From Anaeromonas sp052088025 (lineage in GTDB: Bacteria; Bacillota; Clostridia; Tissierellales; SIT17): DNA of 64,000 nucleotides. Positions 27,616-36,278 of this stretch are shown one piece after another (position 1 is the stretch's first letter; every line of letters begins with the position of its first letter). The notes under the pieces were generated by a model. The model saw only the letters and a program-made list of their open reading frames with translations. It was not told where the DNA came from and did no database searches. The position numbers and the translations under genes are program-made. The stretch spans positions 1 to 64,000 of the forward strand of contig NZ_JBQCYD010000009.1 of the NCBI RefSeq assembly GCF_052088025.1, in the 5' to 3' direction.

Positions 27616-30360
27616 CTATTTACCGCAGCATTTTTTATATTTCTTGCCACTACCACAAGGACAAGGATCATTTCTACCTATCTTTTCGCCCTTTATTACT
27701 GTTTTTTGAACCTTGCTTTTCTGACCATCTCCATGGCTTGAGCCTGTTACCTTAGCCACTCTTTTTCTTTCCATCTTTTCTTCTGGTTCTAAATTATATA
27801 GGTATTTTACAGTATCTTCCTGAATGTTTTTAATCATTTCATTAAACATATCAAATCCTTCCACTTGATAGGCACGAACTGGATCTTCATTACCCATAGC
27901 ACGAAGTCCTATACCCTGGCGAAGTTGATCCATTGCATCAATATGATCCATCCATTTACTATCTACTACACGAAGAAGTATGACTCTTTCAAGTTCTCTT
28001 AATTGTTCACTTCCTACCTCTTCTTCCTTTTCATCATATTTCTTTTTAGCTAAATCATATATTTGTTCCTTTAAATCTTCTTTTGTCATATCTTCTTTAT
28101 TTGCTATTTCTAATTTTTCATCAGCTAAGAATATATTTGATAAATAATTCTCCATTCCCTCATAGTCCCATTCTTCAGGATACTTAGAATTTGCAGAATA
28201 CATTTCAACCGTTCCATCTACCATGTCTTTTATCATAGTAAAGATATAGTCCTTCATATCTTCGCCTTCAAGAACCCTTCTTCTTTCCTTATATATAACT
28301 TCTCTTTGTTTATTCATAACATCATCATATTGAAGGACATTTTTTCTTATACCGAAGTTTTTACCCTCAACCTTAGATTGTGCTGATTCTATAGATTTAT
28401 TGAGTAATTTATGCTCAAGTGGTTCATCATCTGGCATACCTAATGTATCAACTAATCCTTTTATTCTTTCACTACCAAATAATCTCATGAGATCATCTTC
28501 AAGTGATATGAAGAATTTAGAGCTACCAGGATCTCCTTGACGACCTGCACGACCTCTTAGCTGATTATCAATACGTCTAGATTCATGTCTTTCAGTACCC
28601 ATTATATAGAGTCCTCCAGCTTCTAATACCTTCTTAGCCTCATCCTTAGTATTTGCCTTATGCTTTTCAAGTAATTGATCATATTTTTCTTTTATATCTT
28701 TTACTTCTGGATCAATACTATCCATAGGGCTATCAGCAAGGGCAACTAAATGCTCAGAATTTCCTTTCTTTCTTAAATCTGCCTTAGCCATGAATTCAGG
28801 ATTACCACCAAGCACAATATCAGTACCACGACCAGCCATATTTGTAGCAATAGTAACAGCCCCAAACCTTCCTGCTTGAGAGATTATCTCTGCTTCACGC
28901 TCATGTTGCTTTGCATTAAGCACCTCATGTTTTATGCCTTGCTTTTTAAGTAATTTACTTAGTATTTCAGAATTTTCAATACTTATAGTACCAACAAGTA
29001 TTGGCTGACCATTTTCATGATGCTCTTTTATATCTTCAATTATGGCATTAAACTTTGCCTCCACTGATTTATATATTAAATCAGAACTATCCTCTCTTAC
29101 TACAGGTTTATTTGTAGGGATTTCTACTACATTCATATTATATATATGTCTAAATTCATCTTCTTCAGTCTTAGCAGTACCAGTCATTCCTGATAATTTA
29201 TCATACATTCTAAATAAGTTTTGAAATGTAATAGTTGCAAGGGTTTTAGATTCCTTCTTTACATCGAGACCTTCTTTAGCCTCAATTGCTTGATGAAGAC
29301 CATTTGAGTAGCGTCTACCAAACATAAGCCTGCCTGTAAAATCATCAACAATTATAACTTCTCCATCATTTACTACATAGTCCTTATCCTTTTGCATTAT
29401 ATTTTGTGCCTTTAATGCTTGATTTATATGATGAGTTAATTCCATATTTTCAGGATCAGCTAAGTTTTCTACATTAAAAAACTTCTCTGCCTTTTCTACA
29501 CCCTTTTCAGCAAGTGTAACAGATTTAGCTTTTTCATCTATTGTATAATCCATCTTTTCTTCCTTCATTTCCCTATTAAATGGATCTTTTTTATTTTCAC
29601 TCTCTTCTATGATTCTTCCCTTTAAAGTGCGAGCAAAATGTTCAGCAGCACGATATAGTTCTGTAGGTTTATCACCTTGACCAGAAATTATAAGGGGAGT
29701 TCTAGCTTCATCAATTAAAATACTGTCAACCTCATCAATTATTGCATAATTAAGATCTCTTTGAACCATTTCATCCTTATATATGACCATATTATCCTTT
29801 AGATAATCAAAGCCAAATTCATTGTTTGTACCATAGGTGATGTCAGCATTATAAGCTTCACGTCTTTCTTTAGTCTTTATACCATGGATTATTATGCCAG
29901 TAGAAAGACCTAGAAAGTTATATAATTTACTCATCATCTCGCCTTGAAATGATGCAAGATAATCATTTACAGTTATAAGGTGGGTGCCTTTTCCTGTAAG
30001 TGCATTTAAATATAGAGGCATTGATGCAACAAATGTCTTACCTTCACCCGTTTTCATCTCTGCAATATTGCCTTCATGAAGTACAATACCACCTAGAAGC
30101 TGCACTCTATATGGCCTTATGCCCAGAACCCTATCTGAAGCCTCTCTAACTACAGCAAAAGCTTCAGGAAGCAAATCATCAAGTGTTTCTCCCTCTTTAA
30201 TTCTATTTTTAAATTCATTAGTTTTATTTTGTAATTCGCTATCAGATAATTTTTTCATTCCATCTTCTAATGCTTCTATTTTATCTAATATAGGATCTAT
30301 CCTTTTTATTTCACGTCCACTATAACTACCAAATAATTTTTCAAAGATATTCTTTACCAA
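27616..30360 (-). CDS. secA: Preprotein translocase ATPase SecA
   Basis: A 914-residue motor that drives secreted proteins through SecYEG. Seen: GLRPYDVQ-like GIRPYRVQLLGG, Walker A MKTGEGKT, DEAD-type DEVDSILIDEARTPLIISG, the preprotein cross-linking domain, helicase domain 2 with TIATNMAGRGTDI and QLRGRAGRQGDPGSS, and the C-terminal zinc tail NDPCPCGSGKKYKKCCG. Length and domains are normal. It is co-transcribed with prfB as in Bacillus. Confidence 0.98.
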   Translation of the reverse strand: MVKNIFEKLFGSYSGREIKRIDPILDKIEALEDGMKKLSDSELQNKTNEFKNRIKEGETLDDLLPEAFAVVREASDRVLGIRPYRVQLLGGIVLHEGNIAEMKTGEGKTFVASMPLYLNALTGKGTHLITVNDYLASFQGEMMSKLYNFLGLSTGIIIHGIKTKERREAYNADITYGTNNEFGFDYLKDNMVIYKDEMVQRDLNYAIIDEVDSILIDEARTPLIISGQGDKPTELYRAAEHFARTLKGRIIEESENKKDPFNREMKEEKMDYTIDEKAKSVTLAEKGVEKAEKFFNVENLADPENMELTHHINQALKAQNIMQKDKDYVVNDGEVIIVDDFTGRLMFGRRYSNGLHQAIEAKEGLDVKKESKTLATITFQNLFRMYDKLSGMTGTAKTEEDEFRHIYNMNVVEIPTNKPVVREDSSDLIYKSVEAKFNAIIEDIKEHHENGQPILVGTISIENSEILSKLLKKQGIKHEVLNAKQHEREAEIISQAGRFGAVTIATNMAGRGTDIVLGGNPEFMAKADLRKKGNSEHLVALADSPMDSIDPEVKDIKEKYDQLLEKHKANTKDEAKKVLEAGGLYIMGTERHESRRIDNQLRGRAGRQGDPGSSKFFISLEDDLMRLFGSERIKGLVDTLGMPDDEPLEHKLLNKSIESAQSKVEGKNFGIRKNVLQYDDVMNKQREVIYKERRRVLEGEDMKDYIFTMIKDMVDGTVEMYSANSKYPEEWDYEGMENYLSNIFLADEKLEIANKEDMTKEDLKEQIYDLAKKKYDEKEEEVGSEQLRELERVILLRVVDSKWMDHIDAMDQLRQGIGLRAMGNEDPVRAYQVEGFDMFNEMIKNIQEDTVKYLYNLEPEEKMERKRVAKVTGSSHGDGQKSKVQKTVIKGEKIGRNDPCPCGSGKKYKKCCGK

Positions 30361-30403
30361 TCTACCTACCTCCAGTAATAATTATCATTACATTATATCA
30401 TAA

Positions 30404-30985
30404 TTACTTTCCAAATCCAAAACTCATTCGATTGTCTAATCTCTTGTCATTCATATGACTTTCAATGAATACAAACAAGCCAAGAGTTATCAAAACATCA
30501 CCAATGCTAAATACTCCTGAAATAGGAAGTACTTGATCTATTGCAATAACTTTTCCAAGTAGTGAATAATCAGTTCCACTAGCTATTATCTCATATAACT
30601 TATATTGTCCATTTTCTATCAAATTTATAGTGCTATTCATACCAGCAAGATTTAATGCATCAGCTGCTACAGGTATCTTCATTCCATTCATAAAAAATAC
30701 CACAAAATTAGATATAGCCCCTATAAGTACTAGCCAAAGTGATGGTGTCTTTATATTTAAAAGTATGCCAATAAATAAAAGTATAAAAGAACCCAAATAA
30801 ATCTCTTCTACATAATTTCCTACAATTTTCAAATCATTATCACTAAATATTAGGAGTAAATATTGAAATATAAGTGCTATTATAATAGGAGATAGCATTT
30901 TAAACTCCAAATTTTTAAGCCTTATAAATTTTCCACCCTTCATATATCCCACAATTACAGCTAATAATAAAAATAACCAAATCAT
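30404..30985 (-). CDS. DUF5317 family membrane protein
   Basis: A 193-residue integral membrane protein with about five hydrophobic segments and the conserved FFMNGMKIPVAADALNLAGM in the middle, which I recognise as the DUF5317 pattern. The C-terminus is polar (NDKRLDNRMSFGFGK). No function is known to me. It lies between hpf and secA. Confidence 0.75.
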   Translation of the reverse strand: MIWLFLLLAVIVGYMKGGKFIRLKNLEFKMLSPIIIALIFQYLLLIFSDNDLKIVGNYVEEIYLGSFILLFIGILLNIKTPSLWLVLIGAISNFVVFFMNGMKIPVAADALNLAGMNSTINLIENGQYKLYEIIASGTDYSLLGKVIAIDQVLPISGVFSIGDVLITLGLFVFIESHMNDKRLDNRMSFGFGK

Positions 30986-31073
30986 CTATTTTCACCTTAC
31001 CCTTCCTTATATTTATACTCTACATTATATATTAATTCGATAAATATAGCTAGAATCCTTTATTTTTTACATT

Positions 31074-31110
31074 AAAAATGCAGAGAATTTTCTTCTCTGC
31101 ATTATATATA
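31074..31110 (-). terminator. Terminator after hpf
   Basis: ATGCAGAGAA and TTCTCTGCAT pair around TTTTC-type loop, with TTTTTA following on the minus strand just after the hpf stop codon. Confidence 0.85.
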
Positions 31111-31117
31111 TTTTTAT

Positions 31118-31648
31118 TTAAAATTGTGGTTCTATCAAACCATAGTTTCCATCTTTTCTTTTATATAATACATTTGTCTCTTCACTATCAGCATCTTTAT
31201 ATACGAAGAAATTATGTCCTAAAAGTTCCATTTGTAAAATAGCTTCTTCTTGAATCATTGGCTTCATTGCAAAACGTTTAGTCTTTACAACTTTTGGCTC
31301 ATTGTCTGTATTTATATCTTCATAAGGTATATTTTCAAATCTAATTGTTTTACCACTGTGCTTTCTCTTTTCAAGCTTAGTCTTATGCTTTCTAATAAGT
31401 CTTTCAAGAGTGTCTAAAACAATATCAATTGATTTGTACATATCATCAGTTTCCTCTTCAGCTCTTATCATAGTTCCTGAAAATGGTACACTCACCTCTA
31501 TAATTTGTCTTTCCTTTTCTACAGTCATTGTAACATCTACTCTAGCATCTTTTTGAAAATACTTATCTAACCTTTCAAGTTTTGATTCTACTGCATCTCT
31601 AAGACCATCAGTTACCTTCATATTTGTTCCCGCTATTATCGTTCTCAT
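31118..31648 (-). CDS. hpf: Ribosome hibernation promoting factor, long form
   Basis: A 176-residue protein that dimerises 70S ribosomes into inactive 100S particles. The N-terminal domain (RTIIAGTNMKVTDGLRDAVES) binds the ribosome near the decoding centre; the C-terminal domain (VVKTKRFAMKPMIQEEAILQMELLGHNFFVYKDADS) dimerises. An in-frame TTG extension begins at 31666 but AAGGGAG fits the ATG at 31648. Equivalent to yvyD, in the same place relative to fliT and secA as in Bacillus. Confidence 0.93.
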   Translation of the reverse strand: MRTIIAGTNMKVTDGLRDAVESKLERLDKYFQKDARVDVTMTVEKERQIIEVSVPFSGTMIRAEEETDDMYKSIDIVLDTLERLIRKHKTKLEKRKHSGKTIRFENIPYEDINTDNEPKVVKTKRFAMKPMIQEEAILQMELLGHNFFVYKDADSEETNVLYKRKDGNYGLIEPQF

Positions 31649-31897
31649 GAATCCAACTCCCTTCAATTTATGTATCTATTTATTTATTGTGTTATTCATA
31701 TAATTACCCATTAAAAAAAATTAATAACATGTAAATTAATTGAATATTTTTTATCATCTTATTTACAGGCTATATATAGGCTATGTTAATAAGTTTTAGC
31801 AAAACAACAGGCAAATCCGACCTCATTTTACAAATAAACATATAGTATTGACATAATAAAAGAAATTATACATGAAAATTCATATTTATTGATTATT

Positions 31898-31976
31898 TTA
31901 TCCACATAATATTTATGTGCATATGTGGATAACTATAGGCGTTTTCTGTGGATAATGTGCATAAGTCTGTGGATAG
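31898..31976. other. Cluster of DnaA boxes
   Basis: Four exact matches to TTATNCACA lie in 80 bases: TTATCCACA 31898-31906 (plus), and on the minus strand 31924-31932, 31947-31955 and 31956-31964 (TTATGCACA); a fifth, 31968-31976, has one mismatch. TTATCATGTGG and TGTGGAGAG follow close by. There is no dnaA, dnaN or rpmH near. The remaining 630-base gene-free stretch 31667-32298 is AT-rich and otherwise shows only a terminator at 32138-32165 and a repeat pair. The hpf promoter must lie here. Confidence 0.75.
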
Positions 31977-32137
31977 TGTATATTAGTACAAGTTATCATG
32001 TGGAAAGATGTGTGGAGAGAGTGTTAACTAAGGCTAATATTAATTAACACTAATATGGCTTAATTTTCATATAATTTATATTGCATTTATATTAGTATTT
32101 TTACTCCTATAGATAATTATTATGCAAGAAAAGCAAA

Positions 32138-32165
32138 AAATAGAGCATAAATTTATGCTCTATTT
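32138..32165. terminator. Hairpin, possible bidirectional terminator
   Basis: AAATAGAGCATAA/TTTATGCTCTATTT is a perfect palindrome in the gap between the fliT-like gene and the DnaA boxes. Confidence 0.6.
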
Positions 32166-32199
32166 AAAAGTTATTCTATATTTTCTCATTGTTTGTATC

Positions 32200-32284
32200 T
32201 TGTCACTCTGAGCTTGTCGAAGAGTCTTGTTTTCACTTTATAGCCTTAAAACACTTAGATCCTTCGACTACTCTCAGGATGATG
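32200..32284. repeat. Inverted pair of the dispersed repeat
   Basis: TGTCACTCTGAGCTTGTCGA (32200-32219) faces CCTTCGACTACTCTCAGGAT (32261-32280), at the end of the flagellar operon just after the fliT-like gene. Confidence 0.8.
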
Positions 32285-32298
32285 AATCAGTTAATCCA

Positions 32299-32769
32299 TC
32301 ACTTTTTACTATCTATGAAATATCCATCTGTATTTTGTGATTTATTATAATATTTATTTGTAGTAGTTTTACCTCTTTTGATTTCTCTAAGTTTAGTTTT
32401 TACATCTTCAAAATTATTTTCCATCATAGAATTATTTGATTCATCTTGAACTTTTATATCTTGCATCAAACTATCACATCTATTAGTTATCTCTTTTAAT
32501 CGAGCTAAATATATCTTATCTATATCTAATTCAGACAAACTTCTTATATTATTTTCTTCCTTTAACTCATTATAAATTTCAAGAAAGTCCTTATCTAATA
32601 GATTTATCTTTGATATTAATTCTTCTTTGTTTTTTATAATTCTATTTAATTTATCAATATCATCATTTTCTATGAGTTTCTTTTGAACTATGCTAAGTTT
32701 ATAAAAATCATCTAATAATATCTTTTTATCATCTAAAAGTTCTATGAGCCTTACTATTTTTTTTATCAT
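32299..32769 (-). CDS. FliT/FlgN-like flagellar chaperone candidate
   Basis: A 156-residue, almost entirely helical, charged protein (MIKKIVRLIELLDDKKILL) at the place where Bacillus has fliT, directly behind fliS. Heptad-like leucines suggest a coiled coil, as expected for an export chaperone. The longer frame from 32823 is inside fliS; AGAAGGG lies 10 bases before the ATG at 32769. No motif fixes the family, so the call leans on position and composition. Confidence 0.6.
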   Translation of the reverse strand: MIKKIVRLIELLDDKKILLDDFYKLSIVQKKLIENDDIDKLNRIIKNKEELISKINLLDKDFLEIYNELKEENNIRSLSELDIDKIYLARLKEITNRCDSLMQDIKVQDESNNSMMENNFEDVKTKLREIKRGKTTTNKYYNKSQNTDGYFIDSKK

Positions 32770-32786
32770 AATATTTAACCCTTCTA

Positions 32787-32912
32787 TTATCCTTTTTTTG
32801 CTAACTTCATAGCTTGTGACCAAGTATCTCTTAGTTCCTTTGCCATATTATATATTTCATCTAATATTTCTATATCTTTAGATATATTAGCTTCCATAAG
32901 TCTTCTATTCAT
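32787..32912 (-). pseudogene. fliS: FliS C-terminal part in a shifted frame
   Basis: This 41-residue frame (MNRRLMEANISKDIEILDEI...) is the missing end of FliS; family members read LYDYMYRRLVEANIKND across this point. Its ATG overlaps the stop of the upstream part (ATGAATAG), so reinitiation is conceivable. It ends 18 bases before the fliT-like ATG and has no separate ribosome site, but AGGAGAAG lies about 20 bases upstream. Confidence 0.75.
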
Positions 32913-33156
32913 ATAGATTATATAATTCTTCTCCTACCTTGTAGTTTTTATCTACCGTTATCATAAATTCATTTAAAATTGCTTGAGCCCTTAAATTACT
33001 ATTATGTGATTTTTCTATGCTTTTTTCCTCTGCAAAGATACTAGCTTCCTTTATAAACCTCATAAGCCCCTCATATAGTTTTAAAGTAAGTTCTTCTGGT
33101 GATGCTGTCATTATTGAATTATTTTGATACTGCGAATATGGATTTCTCATTGCCAT
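32905..33156 (-). pseudogene. fliS: FliS N-terminal part, ends early by frameshift
   Basis: FliS is the flagellin export chaperone. This frame covers 83 residues from MAMRNPYSQYQNNSIMTASP to VGEELYNLYE, then stops at TAG. Restoring a second copy of the 8 bases TATATGAA at the break would rejoin it with the downstream frame as ...LYEYMNRRLMEAN..., about 125 residues, the normal FliS size. GGGGAGG precedes the ATG. A contraction of an 8-bp tandem repeat is the simplest explanation. Confidence 0.8.
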
Positions 33157-33182
33157 TTTAAATTTTCCTCCCCTTATCTCTA

Positions 33183-35155
33183 CTAGCCCATTTGACTTGT
33201 AATCCATGATGATTGACTATTCATACGACTCATTGCCTGCTCCATCTTTGCAAACATCTGATAATAATATTCTTCTTTTCTAGCTAGATCTTCTATTAAA
33301 TTATCTATTCTATCATCAAAGTCATCTACCTTATCTTTTAAAAAGTTATTAAACTCTGTTCTATCGCCTTCTATACCTGCTTTTTTTATAAGGGTTCCCT
33401 TTTCTCCTGTAGTTGCTATATTAGATTCAATTATGTCAAATAATTTATGTGATATACCCTTCTCACTATAATTATCAGATTGATTTGTAAATAAATGAGC
33501 TATTTTATCACTATTTTCAGCTNNNNNNNNNNNNNNNNNNNNNNNNNNNNNNNNNNNNNNNNNNNNNNNNNNNNNNNNNNNNNNNNNNNNNNNNNNNNNN
33601 NNNNNNNNNNNNNNNNNNNNNNATAATTATCAGATTGATTTGTAAATAAATGAGCTATTTTATCACTATTTTCAGCTAATGCTTTATCCAGTTTTTCAGG
33701 ATCTTTTATAACTAGTTTTCCACGCTCCCTATAGTTTTCAGTAGTTTGTATGCCCATATCATTTAAAGATATACCAGCACCTTCTACAGATTCATATAGT
33801 GCACGTCTCATAGAAGATAACATAGAATCAAGTGCTCTTTCATCTTTCATAATACCTGACTTAGCTTTTTCTTCCCACTTTTCTACTTCACTTTCTTTCA
33901 TATCTTCTTTTTGAGCATCACTAAGTGGTTTGAAATCTCTAAATGTCTTTTCAGATAATTTTCCATTTATATTATCAACTAATTCATTGTATTTTTCTAT
34001 GAAAGATACTATAGTTTCTTTAGTCTTTGCTGTATCATTATTTATAGATATATCCATATTTGCATTAGAAACATTTTCTTTGAGATTAAAAGTCATGCCA
34101 TCTATTTGAAAGTTGTTTGTAGATCTTTCAATAACAGTTCCATCATCAAATTCTAATTTTGAATCTGTTCCATGAAAGGTTCCACTAGCTAATACATTGG
34201 ATATAAAAGAAGAATTGTTCATATCTTCTATCTTTAATTCACTAGCATATCCAGTAGCACTTGATTCTATAGTCAATTTATCATTTATTTCATCATATTT
34301 CATATTAGCTTGTAAATCTTTATTATTGTTTACTTCCTTAATTATATCATTTATAGAAGTAGATGATGGATCAAAAGAAAATTCTATATCATTAATTTTA
34401 AATTCTATTTTACCATTATCTGATAGAGCAAAGCTATTTCCAAAGGTTTCTTTTATAGCAGATATATTTTGATTTAAATCTATCTTATTTGTTAGGTTTG
34501 AATATTCACTTGTAGCATCATTATAAAAACCCAGATTTCTAAGACCTATATTTCCTTCCACTTCAGATAATTTCAATGTATTAGTATTTTCTGTAGAAAA
34601 ACTTATTTTCCCACCATCATTTTCCACTGTTACTTTATTCTCTCCAAAAGCTTCATTAATTTTTCCTTGTAATTCTGATATATCATTTATTTCAATTGTT
34701 TTTTTAACACCATTAAAAGTCATATCAAATCTAGTCCCAGCTGTGATATTTAAATCTCCATTACCACTTATTGCTTTTGATAACTCACTACCAGTAACAC
34801 TTGCTGTGGTAGCTTTTGTTATACTTTTAATATTTTTATTAGCTAAATCTGATAATTTATTTGCTGATATATCAAGATATCTATTATTATCATCACTACC
34901 TAAATTTACTTTGTAGGTGTTAAAGGTTTGTGGTGAACGTATATTATTCTTAGGCTTTAAAAAGTCAAAAAAATTATCTTTAAATCCTCTTATATCATTT
35001 ATAGTATTCCTATATCCTTCTATCTTCCATTCAGCATATTGTTTACCTTGTTTTACCTTATCCACTCTAATTTGTTCTGCATCTATCATTTGCTTTATTA
35101 GAGTATCAGTATCCATTCCTGATGCTATACCTGTAAGTCTAATTGTATTAGACAT
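33183..35155 (-). CDS. fliD: Flagellar cap protein FliD (contains an artificial sequence gap)
   Basis: FliD caps the growing filament and helps fold flagellin. N-terminal IRLTGIASGMDTDTLIKQMID and KVKQGKQYAEWKIEGYRNTI are the hallmark; the C-terminal part ends in a coiled stretch EEYYYQMFAKMEQAMSRMNS and stops at 33183. The N run at 33523-33622 is flanked by identical 55-base copies; removing the N run and one copy gives one open frame of exactly 606 codons (605 residues). As written the frame is broken. Preceded by flaG with an 8-base gap. Confidence 0.95.
33468..33677. other. Assembly gap: 100 N between two identical 55-base ends
   Basis: Bases 33468-33522 and 33623-33677 are identical over exactly 55 bases and the 100 N lie between them. 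This is the mark of two contigs that share a k-mer-length end and were scaffolded with a default gap. Confidence 0.95.
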
Positions 35156-35163
35156 ATTATCAC

Positions 35164-35532
35164 CTATCTCCTCTCATCAACAAAAAGTCCAGCCATCTCC
35201 CACATCTTTGCTACCATATCAAGTATCTTTTCAGGAGGCATTTCTTTTATTGTTTCCTTAGTTTTTGAATCAACTAATTTTACCATTATAGTATTAGTTT
35301 GTTTATGTATAGAATATTTTAATTCCTTATTATCTGACTTCAAAGATTCATTTGCTGTATTTACTGCATGTATTAATTCTTCCTTACTTACCTTTTTTTC
35401 TTTAATATTTCCATTATCATTTGATACCTCTACCATCTGCTTATTATCTTCTTCACGTGCCTTCGGATTTAATTCTTTATTTATCATAGGTCTATTATTC
35501 ATCATTTGTGAACCAGCAATACCTTCTACAGA
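35164..35532 (-). CDS. flaG: FlaG family flagellar protein
   Basis: A 122-residue protein. The N-terminal half is polar and variable; the conserved part is LKYSIHKQTNTIMVKLVDSKTKETIKEMPPEKILDM near the C-terminus, which marks FlaG (YvyC in Bacillus). FlaG influences filament length by an unclear route. The ATG at 35532 has GAGGGTGAT before it; an in-frame GTG further up is inside that site. First gene of the sigma-D operon flaG-fliD-fliS-fliT. Confidence 0.9.
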   Translation of the reverse strand, partial: SVEGIAGSQMMNNRPMINKELNPKAREEDNKQMVEVSNDNGNIKEKKVSKEELIHAVNTANESLKSDNKELKYSIHKQTNTIMVKLVDSKTKETIKEMPPEKILDMVAKMWEMAGLFVDERR

Positions 35533-35570
35533 CATACAGATCACCCTCACTATTTAGTTTTCTAATATAT

Positions 35571-35598
35571 GTATCGGCATGAAGTAGGATTAACTTTA
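35571..35598 (-). promoter_or_regulatory. Sigma-D (sigma-28) promoter of flaG-fliD-fliS
   Basis: On the minus strand TAAA (35598-35595) is followed after 16 bases by GCCGATAC (35578-35571), matching the flagellar TAAA-N15-GCCGATAA promoter. Confidence 0.85.
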
Positions 35599-35610
35599 GT
35601 TTTAGGCACA

Positions 35611-35640
35611 AAAAAGACCACTTATTTGTAAGTGATCTTA
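35611..35640 (-). terminator. Terminator after yjfB
   Basis: AGATCACTTA and TAAGTGGTCT pair with a short loop, followed by TTTTTT on the minus strand. Confidence 0.85.
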
Positions 35641-35646
35641 AAGTAA

Positions 35647-35844
35647 CTATAATTTTATATCAATACTTCCTCCAATATGAGGCTTTACTGACATTTCCAT
35701 TGTTTTAGTATTTGTATCTAACATTTTCATCATATCATTCATATGAGTTTGATCCTTATTCATAGCAAGTTTCATGACTGATAAAGATGCTTGTTGTTTT
35801 ACTTGTGCTTGACTTAGTGCCATAGATAATGCAGCTATATCCAT
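35647..35844 (-). CDS. YjfB family putative motility protein
   Basis: A 65-residue protein, MDIAALSMALSQAQVKQQAS at the start and VKPHIGGSIDIKL at the end, matching the short YjfB family found next to flagellar genes. It is helical and Met/Gln-rich, and its role is unknown. It has its own terminator and lies between the second flagellin exon and flaG. Confidence 0.82.
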   Translation of the reverse strand: MDIAALSMALSQAQVKQQASLSVMKLAMNKDQTHMNDMMKMLDTNTKTMEMSVKPHIGGSIDIKL

Positions 35845-35865
35845 ATTAACAGCTCCTTTATGTCA

Positions 35866-35897
35866 AAAAGAGCCAGAGAATTTTCTCTAGCTCTTAA
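35866..35897 (-). terminator. Terminator after the flagellin second exon
   Basis: AAGAGCTAGAGAA and TTCTCTGGCTCTT pair (one mismatch), followed by TTTTT on the minus strand. It ends the flagellin-intron transcript and sits 12 bases after the exon-2 stop codon. Confidence 0.85.
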
Positions 35898-35908
35898 TTT
35901 TAATATAA

Positions 35909-35958
35909 TTATCTTAATAATTGTAATACTCCTTGAGGCTGTTGGTTTGCTTGCGGAC
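35909..35958 (-). CDS. Flagellin C-terminal exon behind the group I intron
   Basis: This 50-base stretch encodes PQANQQPQGVLQLLR and a stop codon (TAA), a normal flagellin C-terminus, and has no start of its own. It shares 18 identical bases with the end of the complete flagellin gene upstream. If the intron splices from the T of the flagellin stop codon (36279) to G35958, the frame continues as ...QLLR-C-PQANQQPQGVLQLLR. Splice sites are inferred, so this may also be a leftover of an older gene. Confidence 0.6.
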
Positions 35959-36278
35959 CATCAAATAGCTTTCACTACCTGCCAGACTATATCTTCAACC
36001 AAATATATATCTTTTGGTTGTTGGGCACTTCGAGGAGCCTCTCCTCTATAGATTTCATAGCCATACAATAAAATTGCTTAGACCGTATATCTTAGTCGTT
36101 GAACCTTCTCCAATCTTTCGATACAGGAGCTTGGCTGCTGATTATCCAATAAGACTAATTTTTAAACATTCACGTTTAACTTTTCAGTTTGCGTTGTAGT
36201 TTAGTCTTCTTAAGGAAGTTCCAGCAATTCACCCAATTATCCTTTAAAAGTTACCCTTTAAGGGTCCCTACTAAATCT
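35959..36278 (-). ncRNA. Group I intron (self-splicing ribozyme), boundaries approximate
   Basis: The four conserved core elements are present in order on the minus strand: P, AATTGCTGGAA (36229-36219); Q, AATCAGCAGCCAAG (36143-36130); R, GTTCAACGACTAAG (36104-36091); S, AAGATATAGTCTG (35995-35983). By hand I can draw P4 (GCTG/CAGC), P5 (AAGACTAA/TTAGTCTT), P6 (GCTCC/GGAG), P7 (GACTA/TAGTC) and P9 with a GAAA loop (35981-35962), just before a G that suits the terminal guanosine. A possible P1 pairs CTTCTAAGG (36288-36280) with CCTTAAAGG (36263-36255), and GGAC next to it pairs with GTCC at the exon-2 start. I could not settle P3 and P8. No homing endonuclease is encoded. Confidence 0.85.

Noticed and set aside
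31667..32298. Chromosome origin (oriC) at the DnaA-box cluster
   Set aside because: There is no dnaA, dnaN, rpmH or gyrB near and the gene order is that of the flagellar/secA region; I keep the cluster as a binding site, not as the origin.
33500..33622. Truncated FliD ending in an odd tail after the gap
   Set aside because: The tail arises from reading through the N run; collapsing the duplicated 55 bases gives the normal end.
35860..36276. Second complete flagellin gene
   Set aside because: Only 50 bases of coding sequence exist behind the intron and no start or N-terminal flagellin domain; the rest is ribozyme.
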